From assembly GCA_038141525.1 (NCBI GenBank), contig JAYQIF010000004.1, positions 1 to 64,000 of the forward strand: a DNA stretch of 64,000 nucleotides, read 5' to 3'. Positions 9,636 to 20,500 of the stretch are shown here, one piece after another. Numbering within the stretch: position 1 is the stretch's first letter; the number at the start of each line of letters is the position of its first letter. The position numbers and the translations under genes are program-made. Under the pieces are notes generated by a model. That model was not told where the DNA came from. It made no database searches and saw only the letters and a program-made list of their open reading frames with translations. Source of the stretch: BACL21 sp038141525 (GTDB taxonomy: Bacteria > Bacteroidota > Bacteroidia > Flavobacteriales > Flavobacteriaceae).

Positions 9636-11441
9636 TTAAAAAGGATAAGTGTTTGCCGCAATGACCCGGTCGGCAATACGCTCACGTAAAGCGACAACAT
9701 TTGGGAATTCATGGTATTTGGTAAATCTTTTGAGCCCCATGAGCATCATCCTTTGGGCGTCACCACTCGAAGCACTGACAATAGCTTCTTTGGCCTTTTT
9801 TTGCACTGTGTCAACGGCATTATAAACATAAAGTTGTACCAATTCTGCTTGAGCTTTTCCTTTTTCAGCATCGTTGAGCAGAGTTTTCTGGGCTCTCAGC
9901 AGTCCGCTTTCGCACATGTATACGGCGATCATGATATCGGCTGCTGCCAGAAGCAATTGTTGGTGTTCTTCTAATTCAGGACCAAAGGTTTGAACGGCAT
10001 GACCGGCAACCATCAAAAATACCTTTTTCATTGATGCGATCAGGGCTTGCTCTTGTGATAATTCCTGGGTGAAGTCTGGAGTCTCAAATGATGGAATCCC
10101 TGTGAGCTCATCAGCTACAGCCATTGCTGGGTTAAGCAGGTCTACATGACCTTTCATGGCTTTTTTGATGAGCATGCCCACGCACAGCATACGATTGATT
10201 TCATTGGTGCCTTCATAAATCCTTGTGATCCGTGCATCACGCCAAGCCGCTTCCATAGGGGTGTCTGCACTAAAGCCCATTCCGCCATAGATTTGAATTC
10301 CTTCATCCGAACAGCGTTGTGCACTCTCTGAAACGGCAACTTTCAATATGGAACACTCAATGGCGTATTCCTCAACGCCCTTGAGTTCGGCTTCTTGATG
10401 TGAGTTACCTGCTGCTACGCGCAAATCGATGCGGTCCTCGATGTTTTTTGAGGCCCGGTAGGTGGCACTTTCATCGACAAAGGCTGCGGCCGCCATCTCA
10501 GCTATTTTGAATTTAATGGCCCCAAATTGAGCGATAGGTTTTTTGAATTGAATACGCTCGTTGGCGTACTTAACGGCATTAGAAATTATCCGTCTTTGAG
10601 CATCAAGACAGGCCCCGGCAAGTTTGATTCGTCCTACGTTTAACGCGTTCATAGCAATTTTAAAACCTTCGCCTCTGTCGCCAAGCATATTTTCGACAGC
10701 AACTTTGGTCTCATTGAAAAAGACTTGACGCGTAGAGGAGGAGTGAATGCCTAATTTGTGCTCCTCTTCTCCGAGGCTAATCCCATTATTTGGGTCGTTT
10801 TCCACGAGAAATGCAGTAATATTTTTGTCGTCCTCGATGCGCGCGAAAACAATAAACAGACTACAGAATCCAGCATTAGAGATCCACATTTTTTGACCAC
10901 TTATCAGATAGTGACTGCCATCTTCAGTGAGCACGGCCTTTGTTTTTCCGCTGTTGGCGTCACTTCCTGCCCCTGGCTCTGTAAGACAATACGCCCCAAA
11001 CCATTCTCCGGTAGCTAGTTTTGGGACATATTTTTGTTTTTGTTCTTCGGTACCGTAAAGCGTAATGGGCATGGTCCCAATTCCTGTATGCGCGCCGAAG
11101 GCTGTAGCTATGGATCCCGTGGATCCACTGATATAATCGCAAACGAGCATGGTGGTGACAAAACCCATGCCCAGACCGCCATAAGCCTCAGGTACCGCAA
11201 CCCCTAAAAGTCCAAGGTCCCCGATTTTTTTCATGACCTCTAAGGTTAAGGCGTAATCTTTTTGCTCGAACCTAGGTTTGTGTGGCCAGATTTCTCGATC
11301 GACAAATTCCTTAACCGATTCGATCATCATACGCTGTTCTTGTGAAAAGTCTTCGGGCGTAAAAATGTCTTGTGGGTTTGATTCTTTAATTAAAAATTGG
11401 CCTCCACGAAGAAGGTTTTCAGATGTTGGTGTGGTGCTCAT
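9636..11441 (-). CDS. Acyl-CoA dehydrogenase
   Basis: A 601-residue FAD enzyme that introduces the trans-2 double bond in fatty-acid beta-oxidation. The N-terminal helical domain, the central beta-domain (YCLTEPGAGSDANSGKTKA, about 151-169; KMWISNAG) and the C-terminal helical domain are all present. The catalytic base is E410 in IYEGTNEINRM. The extra 150 or so C-terminal residues resemble the long-chain (VLCAD-like) class. It is the last gene of the beta-oxidation block, 54 bases after the thiolase, and is uninterrupted. Substrate chain length cannot be read from sequence. Confidence 0.95.
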   Translation of the reverse strand: MSTTPTSENLLRGGQFLIKESNPQDIFTPEDFSQEQRMMIESVKEFVDREIWPHKPRFEQKDYALTLEVMKKIGDLGLLGVAVPEAYGGLGMGFVTTMLVCDYISGSTGSIATAFGAHTGIGTMPITLYGTEEQKQKYVPKLATGEWFGAYCLTEPGAGSDANSGKTKAVLTEDGSHYLISGQKMWISNAGFCSLFIVFARIEDDKNITAFLVENDPNNGISLGEEEHKLGIHSSSTRQVFFNETKVAVENMLGDRGEGFKIAMNALNVGRIKLAGACLDAQRRIISNAVKYANERIQFKKPIAQFGAIKFKIAEMAAAAFVDESATYRASKNIEDRIDLRVAAGNSHQEAELKGVEEYAIECSILKVAVSESAQRCSDEGIQIYGGMGFSADTPMEAAWRDARITRIYEGTNEINRMLCVGMLIKKAMKGHVDLLNPAMAVADELTGIPSFETPDFTQELSQEQALIASMKKVFLMVAGHAVQTFGPELEEHQQLLLAAADIMIAVYMCESGLLRAQKTLLNDAEKGKAQAELVQLYVYNAVDTVQKKAKEAIVSASSGDAQRMMLMGLKRFTKYHEFPNVVALRERIADRVIAANTYPF

Positions 11442-11495
11442 TGGGGTATATTTAAATTGTTTTAATCATTGGTTCATGGTTTCGCGGTGTAAGTC

Positions 11496-12686
11496 TTATG
11501 TCAAGAATTCAAAAATACCAGCGGCTCCTTGGCCAGTTCCGACACACATGGTGACCATACCGTATGCCCCGGAGGCCTTGCGCTGCCGTAATTCGTCAAA
11601 GAGCTGAACGGAAAGTTTTGTACCTGTGCATCCCAGTGGATGGCCTAAGGCTATTGCTCCGCCATTGACGTTGACCAGATCCGGGTCAAGGCCTAAGGTG
11701 TTGATCACGGCTAGGGATTGTGAGGCAAAGGCCTCGTTTAGTTCTATGAGGGAAATTTCGTTTTGTTTAAGCCCTGCTTTTTTCAGGGCTTTCGGTATGG
11801 CATCTACAGGGCCAATACCCATGATTCTGGGCGCAACACCGACAGTGGCATAACTGACCAGACGCGCAATCGGCTCGAGTTTAAGTTCTTTGACCATCGC
11901 CTCACTCATGATCAATACAAAAGCCGCTCCATCGCTCATTTGTGAAGCGTTTCCGGCCGTGACTGATCCATCTTGGGCAAAAACAGGACGTAATTTGTTT
12001 AAGGCCTCAATTGAGGTGTCTGCTCTTGGACCTTCGTCTTTAGTTACTGTATATTCTTTTTGCTGACGTTTGCCATCATCGTCGAGATAGGTTTGCTTTA
12101 TGGTAATTGGCACAATTTGCTCAGCAAATCGATTACTCGCTTGTGCGACCAAGGCTTTTTGATGGGAGTGATATGCAAATTCATCCTGGGCGTCACGACT
12201 GACGTTATACTCTTTGGCCACGGCTTCGGCAGTAAGGCCCATACCCCAATAGTAATCCTCATGTCCTTGAGCAACTATTTGGTAGTCTGGGGTAGGCTTA
12301 TAGCCACCCATAGGGATGTATGACATGGATTCGGCACCTCCAGCAAGGATACAATCGGCCATCCCACTTTGGATTTTGGCACTGGCCATGGCAATCGTCT
12401 CAAGGCCTGAGGCGCAATAGCGATTTACGGTTACCCCGGGTACTTGATCTGTTTTTAGCCCCATCAACGAAATGAGTCGGGCCATATTGAGTCCTTGCTC
12501 AGCCTCGGGCATGGCGTTACCTACCATGACATCATCTATGCGATTTTTGTCCAGCTGCGGCACTTGACCCATAAGATAGTCGATGGTTTCGGCCGCTAAT
12601 TCATCTGGGCGTTTGAATCGGAATAAACCTTTTGGGGCCTTGCCTACGGCAGTTCTGTAGGCTCTTACAATATAGGCTGTGGTCAT
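11496..12686 (-). CDS. fadA: Acetyl-CoA C-acyltransferase (3-ketoacyl-CoA thiolase)
   Basis: A 396-residue thiolase that cleaves 3-ketoacyl-CoA with CoA, releasing acetyl-CoA. The acyl-accepting cysteine is C91 (VNRYCASGLETIA), the proton-relay histidine is H349 (ALGHPLGCTG) and the second active-site cysteine is C381 (MCVGTGQGA). Length is that of the family. It follows the hydroxyacyl-CoA dehydrogenase/enoyl-CoA hydratase gene by 70 bases and precedes the acyl-CoA dehydrogenase, so all core steps of beta-oxidation are encoded together. An acetoacetyl-CoA thiolase role is possible but the neighbourhood favours degradation. Confidence 0.94.
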   Translation of the reverse strand: MTTAYIVRAYRTAVGKAPKGLFRFKRPDELAAETIDYLMGQVPQLDKNRIDDVMVGNAMPEAEQGLNMARLISLMGLKTDQVPGVTVNRYCASGLETIAMASAKIQSGMADCILAGGAESMSYIPMGGYKPTPDYQIVAQGHEDYYWGMGLTAEAVAKEYNVSRDAQDEFAYHSHQKALVAQASNRFAEQIVPITIKQTYLDDDGKRQQKEYTVTKDEGPRADTSIEALNKLRPVFAQDGSVTAGNASQMSDGAAFVLIMSEAMVKELKLEPIARLVSYATVGVAPRIMGIGPVDAIPKALKKAGLKQNEISLIELNEAFASQSLAVINTLGLDPDLVNVNGGAIALGHPLGCTGTKLSVQLFDELRQRKASGAYGMVTMCVGTGQGAAGIFEFLT

Positions 12687-12756
12687 AGTATAGTTTTTTT
12701 TAGATTCAAGGTTTGTTGTATAGTTTTTTTGATTTCCAGAGCTATGTGGGATTATA

Positions 12757-15162
12757 TCAATTACGCAATGGCTTACCCGTGCGAATCATTTGTTGTAACC
12801 GCTCAAGAGTTTTCCGCTCACCACAGAGACTCAAAAAGGCTTCGCGCTCGAGATCCAAGAGGTATTGTTCGCTTACTAGTGTGGGCTCAGACAAATCACC
12901 ACCGGCCATAACATAAGCCAGTTTGTTGGCTATTTTTTTATCGTGTTCAGAGATGAAATGACCAGCTTGCATGGCATCGGTTCCCACCAGGAACATACCC
13001 AAGGCCTGTTGTCCGAGTACTTTTATGTCTTTTCGCTGCTGGGGTTGGGTATAACCGAGTTCCGCCATCATTAGCGCCGTTTGTTTGGCTACGGCAATTT
13101 GGCGGTCTTTGTTAACCACGACTACATCCTTTCCGTGTTGCAGAAAATCAAGATCAAAGGCCTCACGGGCAGAAGTGGCTACTTTGGCCATACCAATAGT
13201 TAAAAAATACTCTTGAAGTCTGTTCAGCTCTACATCGTTTTTTCGGTAACCATCTGAGGCGCGCAAGGTCAATTCTTTACTTCCTCCACCCCCGGGAATG
13301 ACACCGACGCCAAACTCAACGAGGCCAATATAACTCTCGGCTGCGGCCACTACACGATCTGCGTGAAGGGTAAGTTCACAACCACCGCCCAGAGTCAATC
13401 CATGTGGCGCCACAACTGTCGGAATACTTGAGTAGCGCAGACGCATCACTGTGTCCTGGAAATATTTAATCGCCGCATTGAGTTCATCGTATTCTTGTTC
13501 GACGGCCATCATGAAAATCATCCCGATATTGGCGCCGACCGAAAAATTTTCGCCTTGGTTGCCAATCACTAGCCCCTGATAATTCTTTTCGGCGAGATCA
13601 ATTGCTGTGTTGAGACCTGCCAGTACGTCGCCTCCGATACTGTTCATTTTACTGCGAAAGGCGCAATTCAAAATACCATCGCCAAGGTCATGCACCACTA
13701 CCCCAGAGTTTTGAAAAACTACTTTGTCGACATCTATTTGATCGAGCACAATCAGTGCGTCTTGGCCAGGAATGTGGCGATAATCTTTGTTGTTTTGGTC
13801 GTAGAATAGTTTTTTGCCCTCCTCGGTGGCATAGAAACTGCTCTGGCTTTGAGTCATCTCCACGATCCATTGTGGCGGCTCGTACCCCAACGCTTCAATG
13901 AGCTGAATCCCTTTGGCCAGACCGATATAATCCCAAATTTCGAAAGGTCCATGTAACCAGCCAAAACCAGCTTTCATGGCCTGGTCAATGGCAAAGAGCT
14001 CTTCAGAGATCTCAGGTACGCGACGTGATACATAGTGAAACATCGAGCCAAAATTCGCTCTGTAAAAATCACCCGCTTTATCCTGACCAGAAATTAATAC
14101 AGGATAACGATCAGCTACGTGATCAATAGACTTGGTCTTTTCAAGAGTGTCAAATTTTACCTTTTTTACGGGCGCATATTCTAGGGTGTCCAGGTTTAGG
14201 GCATGAATTTCTTTTTTTCCCTCTTTATTGACAACCTTTTTGTAAAAGCCTTGTCCAGTTTTGCTGCCTAACCAATTATTTTCCAGCATGGTCTCTACAA
14301 AAGATACCGGTTTAAAGATATCATGAGCCTCATCTTCCGGACAGTTTTTGTAAATGCCTTGAGCAACATGGGCTAAAGTGTCCAGCCCCACAACATCCAC
14401 TGTGCGAAATGTAGCGCTCTTGGGGCGACCGATTACGGGCCCTGTAAGTTTGTCAATTTCTTCGACACTTAGGCCCAACGCCTTAACTTGATGGAATAGG
14501 CTCTGTATCCCAAAAATTCCGATCCTATTCCCAATAAAAGCGGGGGTGTCCTTGGTCACAATGGTGGTCTTCCCTAAGAATTTATCCCCGTACTCGGTAA
14601 GAAAAAGCAGTATTTCTGGATCAGTTTTTGGGCCCGGAATGATCTCGAGTAATTTTAAATAGCGCGGTGGGTTAAAAAAATGTGTTCCACAGAAGTGTTT
14701 TTGAAAGTCCTCACTACGCCCATCGGACATATCGGCAATGGGAATACCAGAGGTATTGCTACTGATTAGGGTGCCGGGCGTTCTGAATTTTTCGATGCGC
14801 TCGAACACTTGTTGCTTAATATCGAGTCGCTCTACAACAACCTCAATAATCCAATCCGCATCTTTAATCTTAGGTAAATCGTCATTGAGATTTCCTAAAC
14901 TGACGCGGCTCGCAAAGGATGGGTGGTATAGGGATTAGGCTTTGATTTTTTGGCATTTTCAAAAGAGCTTTTTACAATTCTATTTTTTCACCTTTGGATC
15001 ATCTAGACTCAATCCACGGCTTTGTTCGGCATCATTTAATGAACTGGGCGCAATATCCAATAAAAGGACTTCAAGTCCAATATTGGCAAAATGACAGGCG
15101 ATGCCACTTCCCATAATTCCTGAGCCAATGACGGCTACTTTTTTAATTGTTCTTTTTGACAT
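12757..15162 (-). pseudogene. 3-Hydroxyacyl-CoA dehydrogenase / enoyl-CoA hydratase fusion, two compensating frameshifts
   Basis: The full frame would be 801 residues. The N-terminus holds the Rossmann NAD site GSGIMGSGIACHFANIG (about 13-29), then the 3-hydroxyacyl-CoA dehydrogenase domains (SSNTSGIPI, GTHFFNPPRYLKLLEII). The C-terminal third is a crotonase-type hydratase (GLTLGGGCELTLHADRVVAAAE; FGVGVIPGGGG). It does the hydration and second oxidation of beta-oxidation, with dehydrogenase first, the reverse of E. coli FadB. The frame breaks at an A6 run (plus T6 14983-14988, one base too many) and at plus GGG 14931-14933 (one base too few). The two changes cancel and restore KVKNRIVKSSFENAKKSKPN and YHPSFASRVSLGN. 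ATG 15162 lies one base after the stop of full-length marR, so the two are probably co-transcribed. Confidence 0.85.
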
Positions 15163-15241
15163 TTTAAACAGTTTTATTGCGACTGAATGAGTTGTTGTTT
15201 TGTGCTAAATCCATAATGGTTTCAGCCACTTTGGAAAATAT

Positions 15242-15613
15242 TTATAAATCGGCATCACTAATTTTTTGACGTACCATTTGATCGAAACCCAGGACAATAT
15301 CTTTAGAGTATTCCCTCATTTCTTGCCCAAATGCGGTGAGGCATATCAGAACACTTCTTCCGTCTTCGGGGTGCGGTTTACGCTCAATTAATCCCCGCTC
15401 TTCCATGGACTTGAGAATGCGCGACAAGCTCGTCGCTTCCATACCCATCTTTGGTCCTAGAGCGGTTGAGGGTGAACCCTGTTCGGGATCAATACTGATC
15501 AATGTAAAACCTGTCGCCATAGTGCTGTCAAGTTTTAAGGCCTCCTCTTGATACATTTTGGATACAGACATCCAAACGCTGCGCAAGATGTGATCAATAG
15601 TTTTGTGTTTCAT
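15242..15613 (-). CDS. MarR family transcriptional regulator of the beta-oxidation operon, C-terminus cut by an in-frame TAA
   Basis: Residues 1-123 form a winged helix-turn-helix of the MarR family (TALGPKMGMEATSLSRILKSMEERGLIER, then the wing KPHPEDGRSVLICLT). The frame continues beyond TAA 15244-15242 for 25 more codons (IFSKVAETIMDLAQ...) and stops one base before the dehydrogenase ATG. A product of 149 residues would be normal for the family and would supply the last dimerisation helix, so the TAA looks like a CAA or GAA codon changed in this sequence. A perfect 26-bp palindrome lies 15 bases upstream of its ATG. The gene heads the beta-oxidation genes, and autoregulation with acyl-CoA release is the likely design, by inference. 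Confidence 0.88.
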   Translation of the reverse strand: MKHKTIDHILRSVWMSVSKMYQEEALKLDSTMATGFTLISIDPEQGSPSTALGPKMGMEATSLSRILKSMEERGLIERKPHPEDGRSVLICLTAFGQEMREYSKDIVLGFDQMVRQKISDADL

Positions 15614-15628
15614 GTTATAAAGATAAAT

Positions 15629-15654
15629 AATTTATTATGCATGCATAATAAATT
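15629..15654. promoter_or_regulatory. Perfect 26-bp palindrome, probable MarR operator
   Basis: The bases AATTTATTATGCA and their exact reverse complement meet head to head without a spacer. The site sits between the fadD terminator and the marR start, where it would cover the promoter. A weak TAnnTTT element (TATCTTTA on the minus strand) lies between it and the ATG. MarR dimers typically bind palindromes of about 16-24 bp; assignment to this regulator is inference from position. Confidence 0.7.
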
Positions 15655-15658
15655 TAAC

Positions 15659-15691
15659 AAAAAAAAACCCCAATCGTTTATGAGAGGGGGT
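15659..15691 (-). terminator. Terminator of fadD
   Basis: On the minus strand ACCCC (15691-15687), a 15-nt loop and GGGGT (15671-15667) are followed by a run of nine T. It lies just after the fadD stop codon and separates fadD from marR. Confidence 0.55.
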
Positions 15692-15699
15692 GGGATGTT

Positions 15700-17472
15700 T
15701 TACGCGTAGATTTTATCGATCAAAGATTGATAGTGGGCCTTAATTATTTTACGCTTCATTTTCATGGTCGGGGTGAGCAGACCTAATTCGATGCTCCAAG
15801 TTTCGGGGGTTAATTCAAATTTTTTAATCTGTTCCCACTTGCCAAATTTTTTGTTGAACTCATCTATTTCTTTTTGAATACGCACGATCACTTTTGGGTG
15901 TTGACTCAAAGCCGAAAGGTCTGTGGGTAAATCTAGTCCTTTGTTTTTACCCCATTCGGTAATAAATTCCCAATTGGGCTGAATCAGTGCTGCTGGCATT
16001 TTTTGATTTTCACCAATGACCATAAGCTGTTCGATAAAACGCGATTGTTTTAGTGCATTTTCTAGGACCTGAGGCGCGATGTATTTTCCGCCACTGGTTT
16101 TGAACATTTCTTTTTTACGATCGGTAATGCGCAGGAAACCATCTTTATCCACTTCACCAATATCGCCAGTATGGAAATATCCGTTTTTGATGACTTCTGC
16201 GGTAAGGTCTGGGTCTTTATAATACCCAATCATGATTTGAGGTCCCTTGACTAAAATCTCTCCGTCTTCTGCAATTTTGATTTCTGTGTCAGCGATTGGT
16301 TTCCCAACGGTGCCAATTCTAAAATTACCCTCTCTAAAATCATTTACAGAAACTACAGGGGAGGTCTCAGTCAGTCCGTAACCTTCCATAATCGGAATAC
16401 CAGCTGCATTAAATACGCGCGCCAAACGCGGTTGTAAGGCTGCGCTACCGGAAGCTACAGCCCTTAAGTTACCGCCGAGGGCTTCTTGCCATTTCTTGAA
16501 GATGAGTGCTCGAGCAATTTTTAATTGAAACTCGTACCACCAACCATTTTGACCATAGGGCTCATAAACCAACCCTAAATTTACAGCCCAGAAAAATAAT
16601 GCTTTTTTAATGCCTGAAAGTGCTGCTCCTTTAGCGTAAATTTTGTCGTATACTTTTTCCAAAAGTCTTGGAACAGCGGTCATTACATCTGGATGAATCT
16701 CCTGAAGATTTTCGCTAATAGTTTCTAACGATTCAGCGAAATAAATCTCGACACCGCAATATTGATACATGTACATGAGCATCCGCTCGTAGATGTGACA
16801 AACTGGTAAAAAACTTAAGGCTTTTGATTTTCCTAGTTCGATTGGTAAGCGCTCTGCACTGCGACGAATGTTCGCCGAGATGTTCTGGTGACTGAGCATT
16901 ACCCCTTTTGGTCTACCGGTAGTTCCAGAGGTATAAATAATGGTAGCAAGATCATCTTCTTGCACCTTGGCCATACGCGTTTCGACCTCGTCTTGATTGC
17001 TTTGGTCTGATCCGAGTTCCAAAACCTCAGTCCAGTGAGCGCAATCACTTAATTGGTCAAAAGAATAAACATATTTTAGTGAGGGAACTTGGTCCTTTAT
17101 CTGAGCGACCTTAGCATAAACATCGGCACAAGAAACAAAGCAAATTACTGATTCACTGTGATTGAGAATGTATTGATAATCTTCTTTTGAGCTCGTTGGG
17201 TAGATTGGAACGTCTTGGGCACCGACCTGTAGTGTGCCTAAATCACAAATATTCCATTCGCTTCTGTTGGTGGTCGAAATTAAAGCGATTTTATCGTTGG
17301 CTTTGATCCCGAGACGCAAAAGTCCACGACTTATTGCATTTCCTTTGTCTATAAATTCGACACTCGATTGAGCAACCCAAGTTCCTCGGCGTTTGTCTGC
17401 AAAAGCGGCATCTAAATTATATTTGTCTTTTTGGTAGTGCGCAAAGTCAAAAAGTCTTGTCGGCTGTGTCAT
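15700..17472 (-). CDS. fadD: Long-chain fatty acid-CoA ligase (AMP-forming)
   Basis: A 590-residue adenylate-forming enzyme that activates fatty acids to acyl-CoA for the adjacent beta-oxidation genes. The AMP-binding P-loop is YTSGTTGRPKG (180-190). Further family motifs are GYGLTETSPVVS, GYFHTGDIGEVDKDGFLRITDRKKEMFKTSGGK, and the C-terminal hinge. Its length and N-terminal domain match the bacterial/eukaryotic long-chain ACSL-type subfamily. Unusually for this genome it has a good Shine-Dalgarno sequence, AAGGAGAG (17482-17475), three bases before ATG. It has its own terminator and so is probably transcribed apart from marR, although on the same strand. Confidence 0.95.
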   Translation of the reverse strand: MTQPTRLFDFAHYQKDKYNLDAAFADKRRGTWVAQSSVEFIDKGNAISRGLLRLGIKANDKIALISTTNRSEWNICDLGTLQVGAQDVPIYPTSSKEDYQYILNHSESVICFVSCADVYAKVAQIKDQVPSLKYVYSFDQLSDCAHWTEVLELGSDQSNQDEVETRMAKVQEDDLATIIYTSGTTGRPKGVMLSHQNISANIRRSAERLPIELGKSKALSFLPVCHIYERMLMYMYQYCGVEIYFAESLETISENLQEIHPDVMTAVPRLLEKVYDKIYAKGAALSGIKKALFFWAVNLGLVYEPYGQNGWWYEFQLKIARALIFKKWQEALGGNLRAVASGSAALQPRLARVFNAAGIPIMEGYGLTETSPVVSVNDFREGNFRIGTVGKPIADTEIKIAEDGEILVKGPQIMIGYYKDPDLTAEVIKNGYFHTGDIGEVDKDGFLRITDRKKEMFKTSGGKYIAPQVLENALKQSRFIEQLMVIGENQKMPAALIQPNWEFITEWGKNKGLDLPTDLSALSQHPKVIVRIQKEIDEFNKKFGKWEQIKKFELTPETWSIELGLLTPTMKMKRKIIKAHYQSLIDKIYA

Positions 17473-17549
17473 AACTCTCCTTCGTTAATTGTCTTTGCAA
17501 AATAGGAAATTATTTTTTGAAGACCATCAAAAGAAGAAAACAAGGTTTT

Positions 17550-17566
17550 AATGATTGTCAACCATT
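17550..17566. promoter_or_regulatory. Imperfect 17-bp inverted repeat upstream of fadD
   Basis: AATGATTGTCAACCATT is symmetric at seven of eight position pairs about a central base. It lies about 80 bases upstream of the fadD start and just past the purL stop codon, where a repressor or activator of fadD could bind. It does not resemble the ATGCAT core of the marR palindrome, so a different protein would be expected. Confidence 0.3.
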
Positions 17567-17574
17567 AGAATCAA

Positions 17575-20500
17575 TCACAATTTTTCCAACCATTTTCTGG
17601 CGTTGACAAATGCCGCGAGCCATGGAGAGACTTGGTCTTGGCGCTGATCTGGATAGTTCGCCCAGTTCCACTGAAAAATTGAACGCTCAATGTGCGGCAT
17701 GGTCACTAGATGTCGTCCTGTAGCATCACACATCATGGCTGTATTGTAGTCACTGCCATTGGGATTGGCTGGATATTGATCATAAGCGTATTTTGCTACA
17801 ATCCCGTATTGATCTTGTGGCATAGGTAAATCAAATCGCCCTTCACCATGAGAAATCCAAACGCCAAGAGTGGCACCCTCAAGGCCCGAGAGCATCACAC
17901 TATTGTTGGGTTGGATGGTCACACTGGTAAAATTACTTTCGTGTTTTTTGGAATCGTTGTGGCGCATTTTGGCCAGTTTTTCGTGTTCAGGATTGATCAA
18001 ATCAAGTTCCAAAAACAACTGACAGCCGTTACAAATCCCTACAGACAGAGTATCTTCTCTTTGGAAGAACTGATCCAAGGCTTGTTTGGCTTTTTCATTG
18101 TACCGAAATGCACCTGCCCAACCTTTGGCAGATCCCAGCACATCTGAATTAGAAAAACCACCGACAGCACCGATAAATTGGACGTCTTCAAGGGTTTCAC
18201 GGCCCGAAATTAAATCGGTCATATGAATGTCTTTCACCTTGAATCCAGCTAGGTAGAGGGCATGGGCCATTTCTCGTTCGCTGTTACTCCCCTTTTCACG
18301 GATGATTGCTGCAGTCAGTGTACGCTCTTTGGCACTCCAGTGCGCCGATTCTGGAAGTTTCCCGTTAAAATTGCTCGGGAAATTGAAATTAAGGGGTTGA
18401 TTTTTATAATTCTGATAGCGCTGCAGGGCCAGTGGCTCAGGCGTTTGTTGCTGATCCATCAGATAAGAGGTGTGAAACCAAACATCTCGATAATGGGCAA
18501 TGTCAAAACTCAAATTTTGATCTTGATACTTTAATTCTAGATTTTTCCCCGACACTACGGAGCCGAGTTTTATGGCTTCAATACCATTTTGTGTCAATAG
18601 ATCGGTTGCTTTTTGCTCATCACGAACTTGAATCACAATACCCGCATTTTCAGCAAAAAGTAAGGTGCTAAGGTCTACTTCAGTCGTCAAAGTGTCCATA
18701 TTAAATTGAGCCCCGATATTCACTCCGCTAAAACACATTTCTAAAAGTGTTGTAATTAAGCCCCCGGAGGCCACGTCGTGCCCGGCAACAATAAGTCCTT
18801 GTTTGATGAGCTCTTGGACAACATTAAAGGTCTTGGCTACATACTGTGCATCACTGATATCCGGTGCCTGATTCCCGACTTTATTTTTGGTTTGTGCCCA
18901 TGAAGATCCGCCTAAACAGGGGTTCATCCCACTGATATTGATGTAAAAAACAGGACCATAACCTAATTTAAAGTTTGGTTCAATTACCGCGCTGATATCA
19001 TCACAGTGCCCTGCGGCAGAGACAATCACAGTACCTGGTGACTTGACATCTCGATCAGGATATTTTTGTTTCATAGAAAGAGAATCCTTTCCGGTCGGTA
19101 TATTGATGCCTAAAGCTAAGGCGAAATCACTAATTCCTTTGACCGCCGCATATAAGCGTGCATTTTCGCCAGGGTTATTTGCGGGCCACATCCAATTAGC
19201 CGATAAAGAGACACTCTTTAGACCATCAGACAACGGTGCCCAAACCAGGTTCGTAAGCGCCTCAGCTACTGCCGTGCGCGAACCTGCCACTGGATCAATT
19301 AGCGCGGCAACAGGACTATGTCCTACAGAAGTAGCGATTCCATGGGTTCCTTCGTAATCTAAAGCCATTACCCCGCAGTTATTCAGGGGTAATTGCAAAG
19401 CACCACTACACTGTTGTTTGGCCACAAGTCCCCCGACACAGCGGTCCACTTTGTTTGTAAGCCAGTCTTTACAACCTACGGCCTCTAACCTCAGTACGGC
19501 CTCAAGATCCCTATGGATTTCTTGGTCGCTACTTTGGAGCGCTGAAAATGTAGATTTTACACTTTGGTCGGTTAACACCGTCTTTGGAGAACTGCCAAAC
19601 ATATCGTCCAAATCAAAATCCATGGGGCGTTGGTTTGAACCTTCACTTTGAATAACAAACTTGTGATCACTAGTAACTTCACCTACGTCATAGAGTGGGG
19701 CGCGTTCACGCTCAGCAATTTTTTCCAAAAGCGGTAAATCTTTTGGGGCAATGACAAGCCCCATTCTTTCTTGAGACTCATTACCTATTATCTCTTTGGC
19801 AGATAGGGTAGGGTCGCCCACAGGAAGCTTGTCTAAGTTGATGTGCCCACCAGTTTCTTCAATGAGCTCGCTCAAACAGTTGAGGTGTCCTCCAGCTCCG
19901 TGATCATGAATGGAAACAATGGGGTTTTGGTCACTTTCTACCATAGCGCGAATCGCATTGGCCGTTCGTTTTTGCATTTCTGGATTTGACCTTTGGATGG
20001 CGTTGAGTTCAATACCACTACTAAAGGCGCCGGTGTCGGCACTCGATACCGCAGCACCTCCCATACCAATGCGATAATTATCACCGCCCATAACTACAAT
20101 GCGGTCTCCAGGCTGTGGCTTATCCTTTTGAGCCAGCTGAGACTTACCGTAGCCAATACCTCCGGCAAGCATAATGACTTTGTCAAATCCTAAAATTTCG
20201 TCTTGCTCCTGATGTTCAAAAGTGAGCACGGACCCACTGATAAGGGGTTGCCCAAATTTATTGCCGAAGTCTGAAGCCCCGTTACTGGCTTTAATAAGAA
20301 TGTCTAATGGTGTTTGATACAACCATTGACGCGGATTGATGCCTTGTTCCCAAGAGCGATTTTCTTCTGCTCGAGAATAAGCGGTCATGTACACCGCTGT
20401 TCCGGCTAAAGGAATAGATCCTTTACCTCCCGCTAAACGGTCTCGGATTTCACCACCACTCCCGGTCGCTGCTCCGTTAAAGGGCTCCACAGTTGTGGGG

